The translations under genes and the position numbers were made by a program. The notes beneath the pieces are model-generated. The model had not been told where the DNA came from, did not search any database, and saw only the letters and a list, made by a program, of their open reading frames with translations. From Methanomicrobiales archaeon (lineage in GTDB: Archaea; Halobacteriota; Methanomicrobia; Methanomicrobiales; JACTUA01), in contig JASEFH010000016.1 in assembly GCA_030019205.1 (NCBI GenBank), positions 1 through 62,623 on the forward strand: DNA of 62,623 bases. The letters are read 5' to 3'. The first letter of the stretch is position 1. The number at the start of each line of letters is the position of its first letter. Below, piece after piece: positions 53,714 through 62,217 of this stretch.

Positions 53714-54861
53714 TTATTCCCGGAGAGGGCGGAAGAACTCCCGCATATCTTCTGCGATCAGCTGCGGCTCCTCCCATTCGGCAAAGTGACCTCCGCGGGG
53801 AAGCAGGGTCCAGCGCTGGATATTGAAGAATCGCTCCTCCCATTCGCGGGGCGACAGCGCCAGCCCGCGGGGCGGCATGGCCTGAGCCGTCGGAGTATCG
53901 ATGTGGCGGAACTGTTCGGGGTCCGGGTGCTGGGTGGACTCGTAGTACAGACGCATGGAGGAATGGATGGTCTCCGTTACCCAGTAGAGCGTGAGGTGGT
54001 CAGCAGTTCGTCCCTGGAGAATCGCCTCTCCACGTCGCCGCCACTGTCGCTCCACTTCCGGAACTTCTCCACGATCCAGGCGGCAAGACCGGCCGGGGAG
54101 TCGTTCAGGCCGTACGCGAGAGTCTGAGGGCGGGTGGCCTGGATCGCGGCGTAGCCGCCCTCATCCTGGAGCAGAATGCGGCTCGTCTCCAGGTACGCCT
54201 GCTCCGCTTCGGTCAGGGGTCCGGGCGGAGGGGAGAACGGAGGGGTGGCACCGGACAGGTGCAGTCCTGCCACGTTCCGGGGGAGGCGGCGCGTCATCCC
54301 CATCGCCACGCCAGTCCCCAGGTCGCTTACCCGGAGACCGAACCGCTGCCACCCCAGCCCGTCCCGAACCAGGCGGGAGAATATCCCGGCTATGCGGGAG
54401 ATGCTCATCCCCTTCTCCGTCGGACGATCGGAGAATCCGTATCCGGGGAGCGAAGGCACCACCACGTCGAAAGCGTCAGACGGGCCCCCACCGTAGCGGG
54501 CCGGATCTGTGAGCATCGGAATGATCTTCTCCATCTGAAGGAAGGAGCCCGGCCAGCCGTGGAGGAGCATGACGGGGAAGGGATCTCTTCCCTTCCCCCG
54601 CTCGTGGATATAGTGAATCCCGAATCCATCCACGGTCGCGCGGAAGTGGTGGAACGCATTCAGCCTCGTTTCTATAGCCTTCCAGTCGAAGCGGTCCCGC
54701 CAGTACCGGACGAGTTCCTGCATGTAGGCGAGATTGGATCCGTAATCCCAGCCGGCGCCAGCCACCTCGTCCGGCCAGCGCGTGCGGGACAGGCGGTCCC
54801 GGAGATCCTCCAGAACAGGGTCGGGAACAGCGATGGTGAAGGGCTCGATCTGCATGGGCAA
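53714..54861 (-). pseudogene. Epoxide hydrolase-like alpha/beta hydrolase, one frameshift
   Basis: The first frame (54861-53977) has the epoxide-hydrolase N-terminal domain ('IEPFTIAVPDPVLEDLRDRL', 'RTRWPDEVAG'), the oxyanion motif 'LLHGWPGSF', 'LPGYGFSDRP', and a nucleophile-position Asp in 'LRVSDLGTGVA'. It loses frame near 53995-54002 at 'RDELLT'. The next frame continues with 'LTLYWVTETIHSSMRLYYES' and the catalytic His in 'LPRGGHFAEWEEP', ending at 53714. One missing C would join both into about 382 residues, the normal length. Every motif is otherwise intact, so this may be a very recent mutation or a sequencing error. Confidence 0.8.
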
Positions 54862-55095
54862 CCCATACAGGATGGAAGAGATATAGGTTTCTGCCGCCCG
54901 GATGCAGGTCTCTGGCTGCGAGAAGCTGTTCTCCGCTGGTTAAGCATTCATTCTCTGGAACAGGATAGGTAACGGTTGAAGCGTGAAGGCAGACCCTGCC
55001 AGAACCCGGGCGGGGCTAAAACATTCCCCAATGCCTGCTTCTCATGCAGGATGAAACGGCACGCGCTCCTCCCCACCAGGAGTCCTGAACCTGTG

Positions 55096-55340
55096 AAATA
55101 CCCGCTCTGTCGAGTCCTTGACAGCTTCAGCGCACATCATACTATTAGATTCAGGCAATACGCCGCCAGCAACAACATCCCTCTCGTGCATCATCCACCA
55201 TCCGCTCCGGATCTCAACCCGATCGGATCGGGCGAGCGATCCGGCGGGAGCGACGTTCATCCCCGGCTGCAGACACCTCACTGTTCCGATTGCACAACCA
55301 TTCAAGAAACGTGCAGCGAAGAGAATGAATTGAGAGAAGT
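55096..55340 (+). mobile_element. Remnant of an IS630-family transposase
   Basis: The reading 'VLDSFSAHHTIRFRQYAAS' then 'NNIPLVHHPPSAPDLNPI' (about 55111-55230) matches the DDE catalytic segment of IS630/Tc1-like transposases (D-N-x-x-x-H ... PPYSPDLNPIE). The next part reads on only in another frame to about 55333. Neither start nor inverted repeats are visible, so the copy is dead. It marks the left edge of the AT-richer island. Confidence 0.65.
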
Positions 55341-55488
55341 GGGTGGCTCACTCTCTGAGTCCGAAGAATAGTTCGGACCTGTTGAGCAAGCAACGATAGT
55401 TGCGAACCGCCAGGTCGGATTCCATATGCTATAATGTCAGAGAGATACCAGTATAATCAAGACTGTATCGGCAGGAGTTCTCCGGGAC

Positions 55489-56424
55489 ATGGGAAAACGG
55501 ACACGACTCGTTCCATCGGCTCGACCATTTCTCAAGTGGGCTGGAGGCAAAACCCAGCTGCTGAACGAGCTCACCCGACGTCTGCCAGGAGAATTGACAG
55601 AAGGAGAAATTACGAAATATGTCGAGCCATTTGTTGGCGGAGGGGCGTTTTTCTTCTATCTTAACCAGAGATTTTCGTTTGAACAGTGTTACATCTGCGA
55701 TATCAATGAAGAACTGGTCCTCTCCTATCGTGTGATTCAACGCTCCGTAAATAGATTAATCTCTGAACTGAAAACGCTTGAGTCAGACTATCTTTCCCGG
55801 AGTGAGAAGGAGAGGGAGTCGCTCTATTATGAGATCCGTGATGCATTCAATCGGAAACGATCGGAGATCGACTTCGAGACATACAGCTCAGAATGGATCG
55901 AACGTGCAGCCCAGATTATCTTCTTGAATCGCACCTGTTATAACGGCCTGTTTCGTGTAAACCGAAGAGGAGAATTCAACGTCCCATTCGGAAGGTACAA
56001 AAATCCGGAAATTTTGAATGAAGATAATCTAAAAGGCGTCTCGGAGTTGCTGAAAACAACGCAGATCCTGCTGGGCGATTTCACCCGGTGTCGAAAATAT
56101 GTGGATGATCGTACATTTGTATATTTTGACCCACCTTACCGTCCGCTCAATCCGACTTCATCGTTTACCTCGTATTCAAAGAATGGATTTCGCGAAGAAG
56201 ATCAGGTGCGTCTTGCCAAGTTTTTCCGGGAACTTGACGAAAAGGGCGCAAAAATTATGCTGAGCAATTCAGATCCAAAAAACGAGAATCTCGACGACTC
56301 ATTTTTCGATGATCTCTTCTCTGATTATTATATCGAGCGTGTTCCTGCAAAGCGTATGATCAATTGCAACGGCGCCCGTCGAGGGGATATTAACGAATTA
56401 ATTATTACTAACTATCGCATATAG
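55489..56424 (+). CDS. Dam/DpnM-type DNA adenine-N6 methyltransferase
   Basis: A 311-residue type II methyltransferase of the D12 (Dam) class. SAM motif 'FLKWAGGKTQLLNEL' is near residue 14, 'YVEPFVGGGAFFF' near 43, 'IIFLNRTCYNGLFRVN' near 145, and catalytic DPPY at residues 214-217 followed by 'TSSFTSYSKNGF'. Dam-class enzymes usually methylate A in GATC or a related short site. AT-rich compared with the genes to its left, so probably acquired. A damaged gene follows directly and may be what is left of its restriction partner. Confidence 0.9.
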   Translation: MGKRTRLVPSARPFLKWAGGKTQLLNELTRRLPGELTEGEITKYVEPFVGGGAFFFYLNQRFSFEQCYICDINEELVLSYRVIQRSVNRLISELKTLESDYLSRSEKERESLYYEIRDAFNRKRSEIDFETYSSEWIERAAQIIFLNRTCYNGLFRVNRRGEFNVPFGRYKNPEILNEDNLKGVSELLKTTQILLGDFTRCRKYVDDRTFVYFDPPYRPLNPTSSFTSYSKNGFREEDQVRLAKFFRELDEKGAKIMLSNSDPKNENLDDSFFDDLFSDYYIERVPAKRMINCNGARRGDINELIITNYRI

Positions 56425-56440
56425 AAGGCATAATCGTGCT

Positions 56441-56776
56441 TTGATGACGCAAAATGACATTGCCGGGGAGAGAATTTTCAATCGCCTGCACCTGCTGGCT
56501 GCTATTGAACAACATGGTTCTGTCTATGTCAGTGCAGACGAGATCCAGCAGGCAAGTGACCGACGTGATCCTCGACTCCTTGCCAAACAGAATACAAAGG
56601 ACTCTCGTTCGAGAATATTCAAGCAGCATAATCGATGCTTTCGGTTGAGAACAGCAAGTAAGGTATCTTTAAAGACGAAGCATCGATGACCTGGGGGTCT
56701 TCTCCATTTCTCCCTAAAGTTCCAGAGCATGAATCGTACATTTCTCCAAAATGTGGCACGATTCCACATATCTGGT
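56441..56776 (+). pseudogene. Broken gene beside the methyltransferase (possible restriction enzyme)
   Basis: The first 60-odd codons from 56441 look coding: 'LHLLAAIEQHGSVYVSADEI', 'DRRDPRLLAKQNTKDSRSRI'. The frame then becomes Lys/Arg-rich and stops. A second frame contains a TAA and then continues plausibly: 'GIFKDEASMTWGSSPFLPKV', 'PEHESYISPKCGTIPHIW', to a TGA at about 56776. The wording 'RDPRLLAKQNTKDSRSRIFK' resembles a motif in type II restriction endonucleases of this genomic setting, but I am not certain of the family. Position 17 bases after a Dam-type gene supports the idea. Confidence 0.5.
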
Positions 56777-56809
56777 GAGTAGGGGCATGTCTATTGCCAC
56801 GAGTGAGAA

Positions 56810-58030
56810 TCAGGTGTCATAACCCAGATCATATTTTTGCGTAAGTGCAAGCCATTGTGAATAGTGGTACTGATCGAGGACCCGCCCCATCGATTCCAGG
56901 TTCTTTAATGCGATCGCATCCTGGTATTCCCTGCTCACATCGAGGGAATTCGTTCCTCCTTTGAGATGAATGATAGTTACATCGGATGTAACTTGAAAGC
57001 CGCCAAGATACGTGTCAGGGATGTACGTGATGATTGTAGGCCGTGTCGTTTCAATGAACGCATATCCGCTGTTCTGAAAATCGTACGGGCTATCGCATTT
57101 CACTCCAACCGCCATATGATCGGAGAACTCAAACAGCACCACATCGTAACCCAGTCTGTTCAAGAGGTAGCCCAGGAGCAACGCCTTATCGGTGCATACC
57201 CCCTGGTTGTGGTGAAGTGTCTCGTAGGGGTAGTACCAATCGGTATGCGTCCCGGAATAACGGCTCCAGCTGTAGGGAATGTGCTGGACCAGGCTGATCG
57301 CTATCCGAGCCTGGGAATCGGGAGAAGAAGACGTCTTTTTAATCTTCTCGATAAGCAGCTCGAGATACTCGTCCTGATAGTGATTTTCCAGCAACTCCAT
57401 GATGACTTCATCTACGTAATCGTATCGATATGTATGGCTCTCCTTGGAAAAATAATCGTTCAATCCGCTATAGGTTGTAAAACTCAAAGTTTTTCTACCG
57501 CCGAAATAGTAGGGGTAACTGTGCGATTTTGGCGCATCGTTAAAAGATGCCGAAGGATCGATCGTTGGTCCAACAATAGGGATATCTGAAATTGGAAAAC
57601 TCTGATCATCTGTGGGACCAGAAGATGCGGCTTGCGTCGATAGAGATTCCTGGGAGATGGGGGAAATAGAGTCATGCAAACTATTTCCTACCGAGGAAAC
57701 GAGCCCGATTATGTGAGGATAGAACAGGATTAGGCCAGCAATAATCGCAATAATACCGAAGGCCTTCGTTATCCTGCGTTTTGTTCGCCATGTTGGTTTG
57801 CGTGAGGGAGGTTTCTTTGGATATTCATTTGCACAATTATCACGCGGATAATAGCCCTCAGGCCTTCTCTTGGAATAATCCCTTTTCTCCGGGCAGGAAT
57901 GGTACTCAGGCAATCTATGGTCGGAACAAAAATGGTGTTTACACCGCCTACACGTATACGGTAAGCCCTCAATTTGACGACCACAGAAATAGCACGTAGC
58001 CACGTTCAATAACAATTGCCAAAAGAACAT
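56810..58030 (-). CDS. AN1-zinc-finger, membrane-anchored transglutaminase-like protein
   Basis: A 406-residue protein of three parts. Residues about 11-55 form an AN1-type zinc finger ('CYFCGRQIEGLPYTCRRCKH', then HFCSDHRLPEYHSC). One membrane helix lies at about 88-112 ('GIIAIIAGLILFYPHIIGLV'). A C-terminal transglutaminase/peptidase-like domain has the catalytic Cys in 'NQGVCTDKALLLGYLLNRLG' and His in 'SDHMAVGVK', with a later acid around 'GYAFIETTRP'. The finger would face the cytoplasm and the catalytic domain the outside. The combination occurs in archaea but its role is unknown. A GTG at 58003 could start just before the finger. Confidence 0.8.
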   Translation of the reverse strand: MFFWQLLLNVATCYFCGRQIEGLPYTCRRCKHHFCSDHRLPEYHSCPEKRDYSKRRPEGYYPRDNCANEYPKKPPSRKPTWRTKRRITKAFGIIAIIAGLILFYPHIIGLVSSVGNSLHDSISPISQESLSTQAASSGPTDDQSFPISDIPIVGPTIDPSASFNDAPKSHSYPYYFGGRKTLSFTTYSGLNDYFSKESHTYRYDYVDEVIMELLENHYQDEYLELLIEKIKKTSSSPDSQARIAISLVQHIPYSWSRYSGTHTDWYYPYETLHHNQGVCTDKALLLGYLLNRLGYDVVLFEFSDHMAVGVKCDSPYDFQNSGYAFIETTRPTIITYIPDTYLGGFQVTSDVTIIHLKGGTNSLDVSREYQDAIALKNLESMGRVLDQYHYSQWLALTQKYDLGYDT

Positions 58031-58209
58031 AACCCTTTCGAAATTTCGATACTATCGGGATACAATCAGGGTTGGAGAACAAAGAAGCGATTCAGAAGAA
58101 AAATTCTACAGAGCCAAAATGGTGACATTTGATTAATTGAGTCCCGGTTATTCAAGACAATCGAATACGCCGCTAAAAAAGGTAATGGCTCTATAAAGGT
58201 ATTATTCCT

Positions 58210-58862
58210 TCATACCCTCTTCCGTATGAACAATACGATTGCACAACTCAGTCCGATAAGTGCAATCAGTGTTCCAAATCCGGGTAACGCAAACGCCGGC
58301 AGTTCACTTTTCGCATAGATCTCTGTTGTGAACGCGTCTGATCCGGTTAAATGCCACTCGGCTTTATTCCCACTCACTACATTCGCATTTGTATCGACAA
58401 TGTTACCGGGCATTTCGAGATAGTAGTGGATGGCGACGCCCCCCAGCATGGCTTCCGTATAATCGTTAGAATCGCCAATAGGTTCATCTGACAGGAGTCG
58501 TCTGTCATTGTAAACCATGTAGCCGCTTTCTTTTTTGATCTGCCATTTTTCAGGATCCGTTGATTGCACTGGTTGTGTACTGGCGATACGGATCGTAACA
58601 GTACTTCCATCCCAGACTTCGTTGTAGGTATACGTCCTCGGGTCAGCATTCGATGTCATCGACTCCCTTAAAGAGGAGTAACCCTGCTCTTTTGCGTTAT
58701 TCTTAAGGGCATTGTACACAAATTGACTCGTTGTAAGTTCGATCGAATACGAGCCCAGTGTGGCATCTGGGTTTACTTTTGAGTGGATTTCAAGAGTAAA
58801 GCAGCCACAAGAAAGCACCAAAAAACCATGAAAAGGCAAAAAATTGAGTGGTTTGCTCTCAT
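58210..58862 (-). pseudogene. PGF-CTERM surface protein with a frameshift in its signal peptide
   Basis: The C-terminus 'LPGFGTLIALIGLSCAIVLF' then IRKRV is a PGF-CTERM sorting signal for archaeosortase processing, which attaches proteins to the S-layer membrane. The body (about 170 residues) is beta-rich and unassigned. The body frame has no good start. An ATG at 58862 with a strong AAGGTGAT ribosome-binding site begins a signal peptide (MRANHSIFCLFMVF) in another frame. One extra T in the run of six (58820-58825) would fuse the two perfectly. This is a homopolymer frameshift: a real off-state or a sequencing error. Confidence 0.7.
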
Positions 58863-59018
58863 AAGGGAAATATCACCTTAAACGATATTTAGGACTTTTT
58901 ATTTCGATCTCCCGTCTCATCGGCCAAATGAGATCTCAAGTACTCATGAGGATTGGATGGTTTGGATCCTGCTACTTCTGCATTCAGTAAGGGTTGTATG
59001 CGCAAAATATCTCTAAAG

Positions 59019-59310
59019 TGCCAGGTCCCTCAGCTCCCCTTCCTCCCATTTCAGAACAACACGAGATCGTCCGCCGCATCGATGCCCTCTTTGCCCTCGC
59101 CAATAAGATCGAGGTCGATTTTGCTGCGGCACGCGGAAAATCGAGACAATGCGGCAGTCCCTTCTCTTCCGGGCATTCTCCGGGCGACGGGCCCCCACCG
59201 AGGCGGAACTCGCCCGGCGGGAGGGGCGCGAGTACGAGCCGGCATCGGTCCTGCTAGAGCGTACCCGCTCTGAGAGGAGAAAGAAGATGGGGAGAAGAGA
59301 GGTTTCAGTC
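59019..59310 (+). pseudogene. hsdS: C-terminal fragment of a type I restriction specificity subunit
   Basis: 'LPPISEQHEIVRRIDALFAL' followed by ANKIE is the conserved end of the second target-recognition region and central helix of HsdS. After a one-frame slip near 59140 the next frame has 'EAELARREGREYEPASVLLE' and RTRSERRKK, the usual HsdS C-terminus. No target-recognition domain remains upstream, and no hsdR or hsdM is in the window. Confidence 0.72.
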
Positions 59311-59839
59311 CACGTTGGTATGAGGGTGTGTCCACTCCTCGCTGAAGAGTTCGGAATCTCAAAACAGCATCGGATGATCCTGAAGACGCTGAGAGTATGT
59401 GTTTATCTCGCCGGGAAGCCGGGCAAATGAGGTGCATCAACGGGCTCCTTCATCGAATTTACAACCACAGCCAGGGTAATTCCATGCTGAAAATGAATCA
59501 AATAGAAATTGCCAGATTCAATCTGGTCGAATGCCGTCAAACTCTAAAGTAAGATCATTGTCTGGCTCAATCGCCTCAAAATCCGAGAAGAGGTTGCCGA
59601 GGAATTACTTCCGAGGTGTATCACAAGCAATAACTGCATAAGTTCCTTGTTGCGTATCTTGGAAGATAAGAATCGGTACAAATCAACGTAAGTTGACTTA
59701 GAAGCAGCGCATCAGGGATATGTCAATCGACGTTGACATACATTTGTAAAAGGTATACATGGTCACGGTTAGGTGACTTAGGGCTACAAATGTTGACTTG
59801 ATGTGACGTTTCGTTTGGTTGATTCAATAATACTTGCAC

Positions 59840-59851
59840 GTGGTCGACCAC
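59840..59851. repeat. 12-bp perfect palindrome upstream of DUF4331 gene
   Basis: The sequence gtggtcgaccac lies about 30 bases before the TATA box at 59881-59890, a usual place for an activator or regulator site. Upstream, tacatttgta (59741-59750 area) and ctacaaatgttgac (about 59783-59797) form an inverted pair, and gttgactta recurs near 59693, 59775 and 59792. Confidence 0.4.
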
Positions 59852-59880
59852 ACGCTGTGATTGCGCTGTGCAGACACAAA

Positions 59881-59890
59881 AGTATAAAAC
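59881..59890 (+). promoter_or_regulatory. TATA box of the DUF4331 gene
   Basis: agtataaaac predicts a transcription start near 59911, a leader of about ten bases, and translation from the ATG at 59922. This decides against an upstream GTG at 59868. Confidence 0.55.
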
Positions 59891-59921
59891 GTACGATGAT
59901 CCTCACTCGCCGGTGTTTTTC

Positions 59922-60968
59922 ATGACGCACCACTATTCAGGACCAAATTTTGGCTTCCCTCGCGGAGACGCTCGTGTGGATTTCACCGATCTTTTTGCGT
60001 TTCCCAAACCCGGCGACGCCAGCAAGTCCATCATTATCATAAATACGCATCCTTCTCATGGGCTCGATCCAGAGAGACCGTTCAACCAGCAGGAACCGAC
60101 AACCAGCGAACCCTACGCACCCGAGGGTCTCTACGAGCTGAGAGTGGATACAGACGAGGACATGGTCGCGGACATCGCGTATCGGATGCGCTTCTCCTAT
60201 AACGAAAATGGTACGACGATGGCGACTGTACGTCGGGCGGAGGGAGAAGAGGTTGCCAAAACAGGCGATGCAGGAGAGGTTATCTTCCAGGGATCGCCCG
60301 TATCCATGGGTCCCGAGGCAAAGGTGGCGGAGTCCGGTGCGTATCGCCTGTTTGCCGGCTGGCGCAGCGATCCGTTCTTCTTCGATATCGATGGCGTTCG
60401 GAACAACATGCAGTTCACGGGGACGGACTGGTTCGCCGACAAGGATGTCTGCAGCATAGCCTTAGAGATTCCCGTCAGCGAATTGGGCGGAGGAGCAAGG
60501 TTGAACTTATGGGTTCGGACGCTCGTGCAGGTCGACGGTGCCTGGGTGCAGGCGGACCGCGGTGCGAGACCCACGCAGACCCCCTTCATGGCGGAAGCAG
60601 AGAGGGAGGCATACCTGGGTGGCGAGCCGGCAGATGACGAGCGGTTTGTGCCCATGTTCGCACACGTTCTGGAGCAGAGTGGGGGGTATACCCAGAAAGG
60701 GGCGGAGGCGGCAGCGAGGAGCCTGTTGCCCGATGTATTGCCCTACGATCCCGGGAAGGAAGCAGCGTATCCAGCAAATGGGAGAAAGCCCGCGGACGAT
60801 GGGAAAGGCGTCTTTCTGACGGTTTTCAACGGCAGATTGACCAGTGACAGGACAGGACCGCACACCGACATGCTGGACGTGTTCCCGTACCTGGGTGCAC
60901 CGCACATCCAGAGGACCTTCCGTGCAAAGACGCAGCAATCCAGTTCGATGGCTGCGCCAGGGGGTTGA
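59922..60968 (+). CDS. DUF4331 family protein
   Basis: About 348 residues. The start 'MTHHYSGPNFGFPRGDARVD' then FTDLFAFPKPGD is the DUF4331 hallmark, and 'FAGWRSDPFFFDIDGVRNNM' is a second conserved block. 'VCSIALEIPVSELGG' and the C-terminal 'GPHTDMLDVFPYLGAPH' complete the family pattern. Full-length and intact. The function is not known; the His-rich start suggests metal binding. Base composition is closer to the chromosomal average than its AT-rich flanks. Confidence 0.88.
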   Translation: MTHHYSGPNFGFPRGDARVDFTDLFAFPKPGDASKSIIIINTHPSHGLDPERPFNQQEPTTSEPYAPEGLYELRVDTDEDMVADIAYRMRFSYNENGTTMATVRRAEGEEVAKTGDAGEVIFQGSPVSMGPEAKVAESGAYRLFAGWRSDPFFFDIDGVRNNMQFTGTDWFADKDVCSIALEIPVSELGGGARLNLWVRTLVQVDGAWVQADRGARPTQTPFMAEAEREAYLGGEPADDERFVPMFAHVLEQSGGYTQKGAEAAARSLLPDVLPYDPGKEAAYPANGRKPADDGKGVFLTVFNGRLTSDRTGPHTDMLDVFPYLGAPHIQRTFRAKTQQSSSMAAPGG

Positions 60969-61355
60969 ATTTCCCGTGGTCCAAGCTGAACGGTATCGAT
61001 TCTGCAACATGGACTTTTTTTGGAAGGAGTTCATGCAGATACCGGACCTCCCCTGTATGAGGAATTAAAGGAGACATTAGTTCGAATTTTTTGTCGATCA
61101 ACATCACGTTTTTAGTCCTGGACTCTTTAAATAGATCCTGCTAACGAGGATGTTCGGTCTATGGTGAAGGGAAATAATGGAAAACCGAATGCCAATACAG
61201 GCAAATCGGGCAACATATTCACCTAACACTCTCCGAAGACGCCGTAAAAAATCCTGAAAGATACGGGCAATACGGCCTCCAGAGCGATAGTAAGACTATT
61301 TTTTTGAGCATTCACGGAATCGAGGCCCATTCGAGTGTTGATTGGCGAAAAGGGA

Positions 61356-61403
61356 TGGGTCCGGAGGGATTCGGACCCCCGACCTCCGCCGTGTGAAGGC
61401 GAC
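61356..61403 (-). other. 3' fragment of tRNA-Val(CAC): probable attachment site
   Basis: On the minus strand the sequence gives the 3' part of a tRNA: anticodon loop ttcacac (anticodon CAC, Val) with stem cgcc/ggcg, variable aggtc, a T arm around ggtccgaatcc, and an acceptor strand ending ggaccca. The matching 5' half (expected to contain gggtccg) is absent upstream. Such 3' tRNA fragments are left by integrases that recombine into tRNA genes. Given the orientation, the element should lie to the right, between this fragment and an intact tRNA-Val beyond the window. Confidence 0.75.
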
Positions 61404-61579
61404 TCAGGAAGCAAATCGAGCAATAGAATCGGTGGGATTCGAGAAAAGAGTGTGAGAGAAAGAATTCCAGAACAATACTCGAAGAATGCAGTACCTTTGT
61501 GGAAGTACCACCCGATTCGTTTCCAGATCTCTTCTCTTGAAAATGCTCAATAAAAATGATTATTCCCATCCTCGATATT

Positions 61580-61633
61580 CGATTGAGTATAAAATGTAAT
61601 CGATTGAGTATATTTTATAATCAATTGAGTACA
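61580..61633 (+). promoter_or_regulatory. Three direct repeats spaced 21 bp, likely operator
   Basis: The 12-mers cgattgagtata (61580-61591), cgattgagtata (61601-61612) and caattgagtaca (61622-61633) start exactly 21 bases apart, two helical turns, so they face one side of the DNA. AT-rich TATA-like sequence lies between them (tattttataa, 61611-61620), 28 bases before the ATG at 61648. They fit autoregulation by the winged-helix protein encoded just downstream. Confidence 0.6.
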
Positions 61634-61647
61634 ATATTATAACTAAC

Positions 61648-62217
61648 ATGCTGGAGATGCTCATCTCATCCGAGACGCGAGTCCAATTGCTTACCTTATT
61701 TCTTCTCAATCCTGGTAATGAGTACTATATCCGTGAAATCGAACGATTGACGGGGAAAAACTACAACATCGTTCGAAATGAGTTGAATCGATTGAAATCC
61801 TTCGGTTTAATTAAATCCACTCTCAAAGGGAAACAACTTTACTACACGGTAAACCAGAACTTCTTTTTATATGAGGATTTACAAAAAATCGTCCTGAAGA
61901 CGGAGGGCGTCTCCAAATACCTGAAGGACAGACTGGCGGATCTGGAGACTATCGAGTGCATATTTATCTATGGCTCCTTTGCTTCCGGAAAAGCCATCGC
62001 TACGAGCGATATCGATCTGTTCATCGTCGGAGAGGCGAGCGATGAGCAATTGATACCAACCATCAATGAATGCGAGAAGACCATTCAGAGAGAGATCAAT
62101 TACACATTGGTGCGGAGAGATGAATTGCTCAAGCGAATGAAGGAATCCGATCCGTTCGTCACACATGTCATGAATGGTCCAAAAGTGGTCATCTTCGGAG
62201 ACTGCAACTATGGTTAA
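61648..62217 (+). CDS. Winged-helix DNA-binding / minimal nucleotidyltransferase (MNT) fusion
   Basis: A 189-residue protein. Residues 1-75 are an ArsR-like winged helix ('NEYYIREIERLTGKNYNIVR', then wing 'STLKGKQLYYTV'). Residues about 95-189 are a minimal nucleotidyltransferase with Gly109-Ser110 and Asp121-x-Asp123 in 'YGSFASGKAIATSDIDLFIV'. The nucleotidyltransferase would neutralise a HEPN toxin by nucleotide transfer, while the winged helix would repress the operon, probably through the three repeats just upstream. The next gene, a HEPN protein, overlaps its end by eight bases. Confidence 0.85.
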   Translation: MLEMLISSETRVQLLTLFLLNPGNEYYIREIERLTGKNYNIVRNELNRLKSFGLIKSTLKGKQLYYTVNQNFFLYEDLQKIVLKTEGVSKYLKDRLADLETIECIFIYGSFASGKAIATSDIDLFIVGEASDEQLIPTINECEKTIQREINYTLVRRDELLKRMKESDPFVTHVMNGPKVVIFGDCNYG

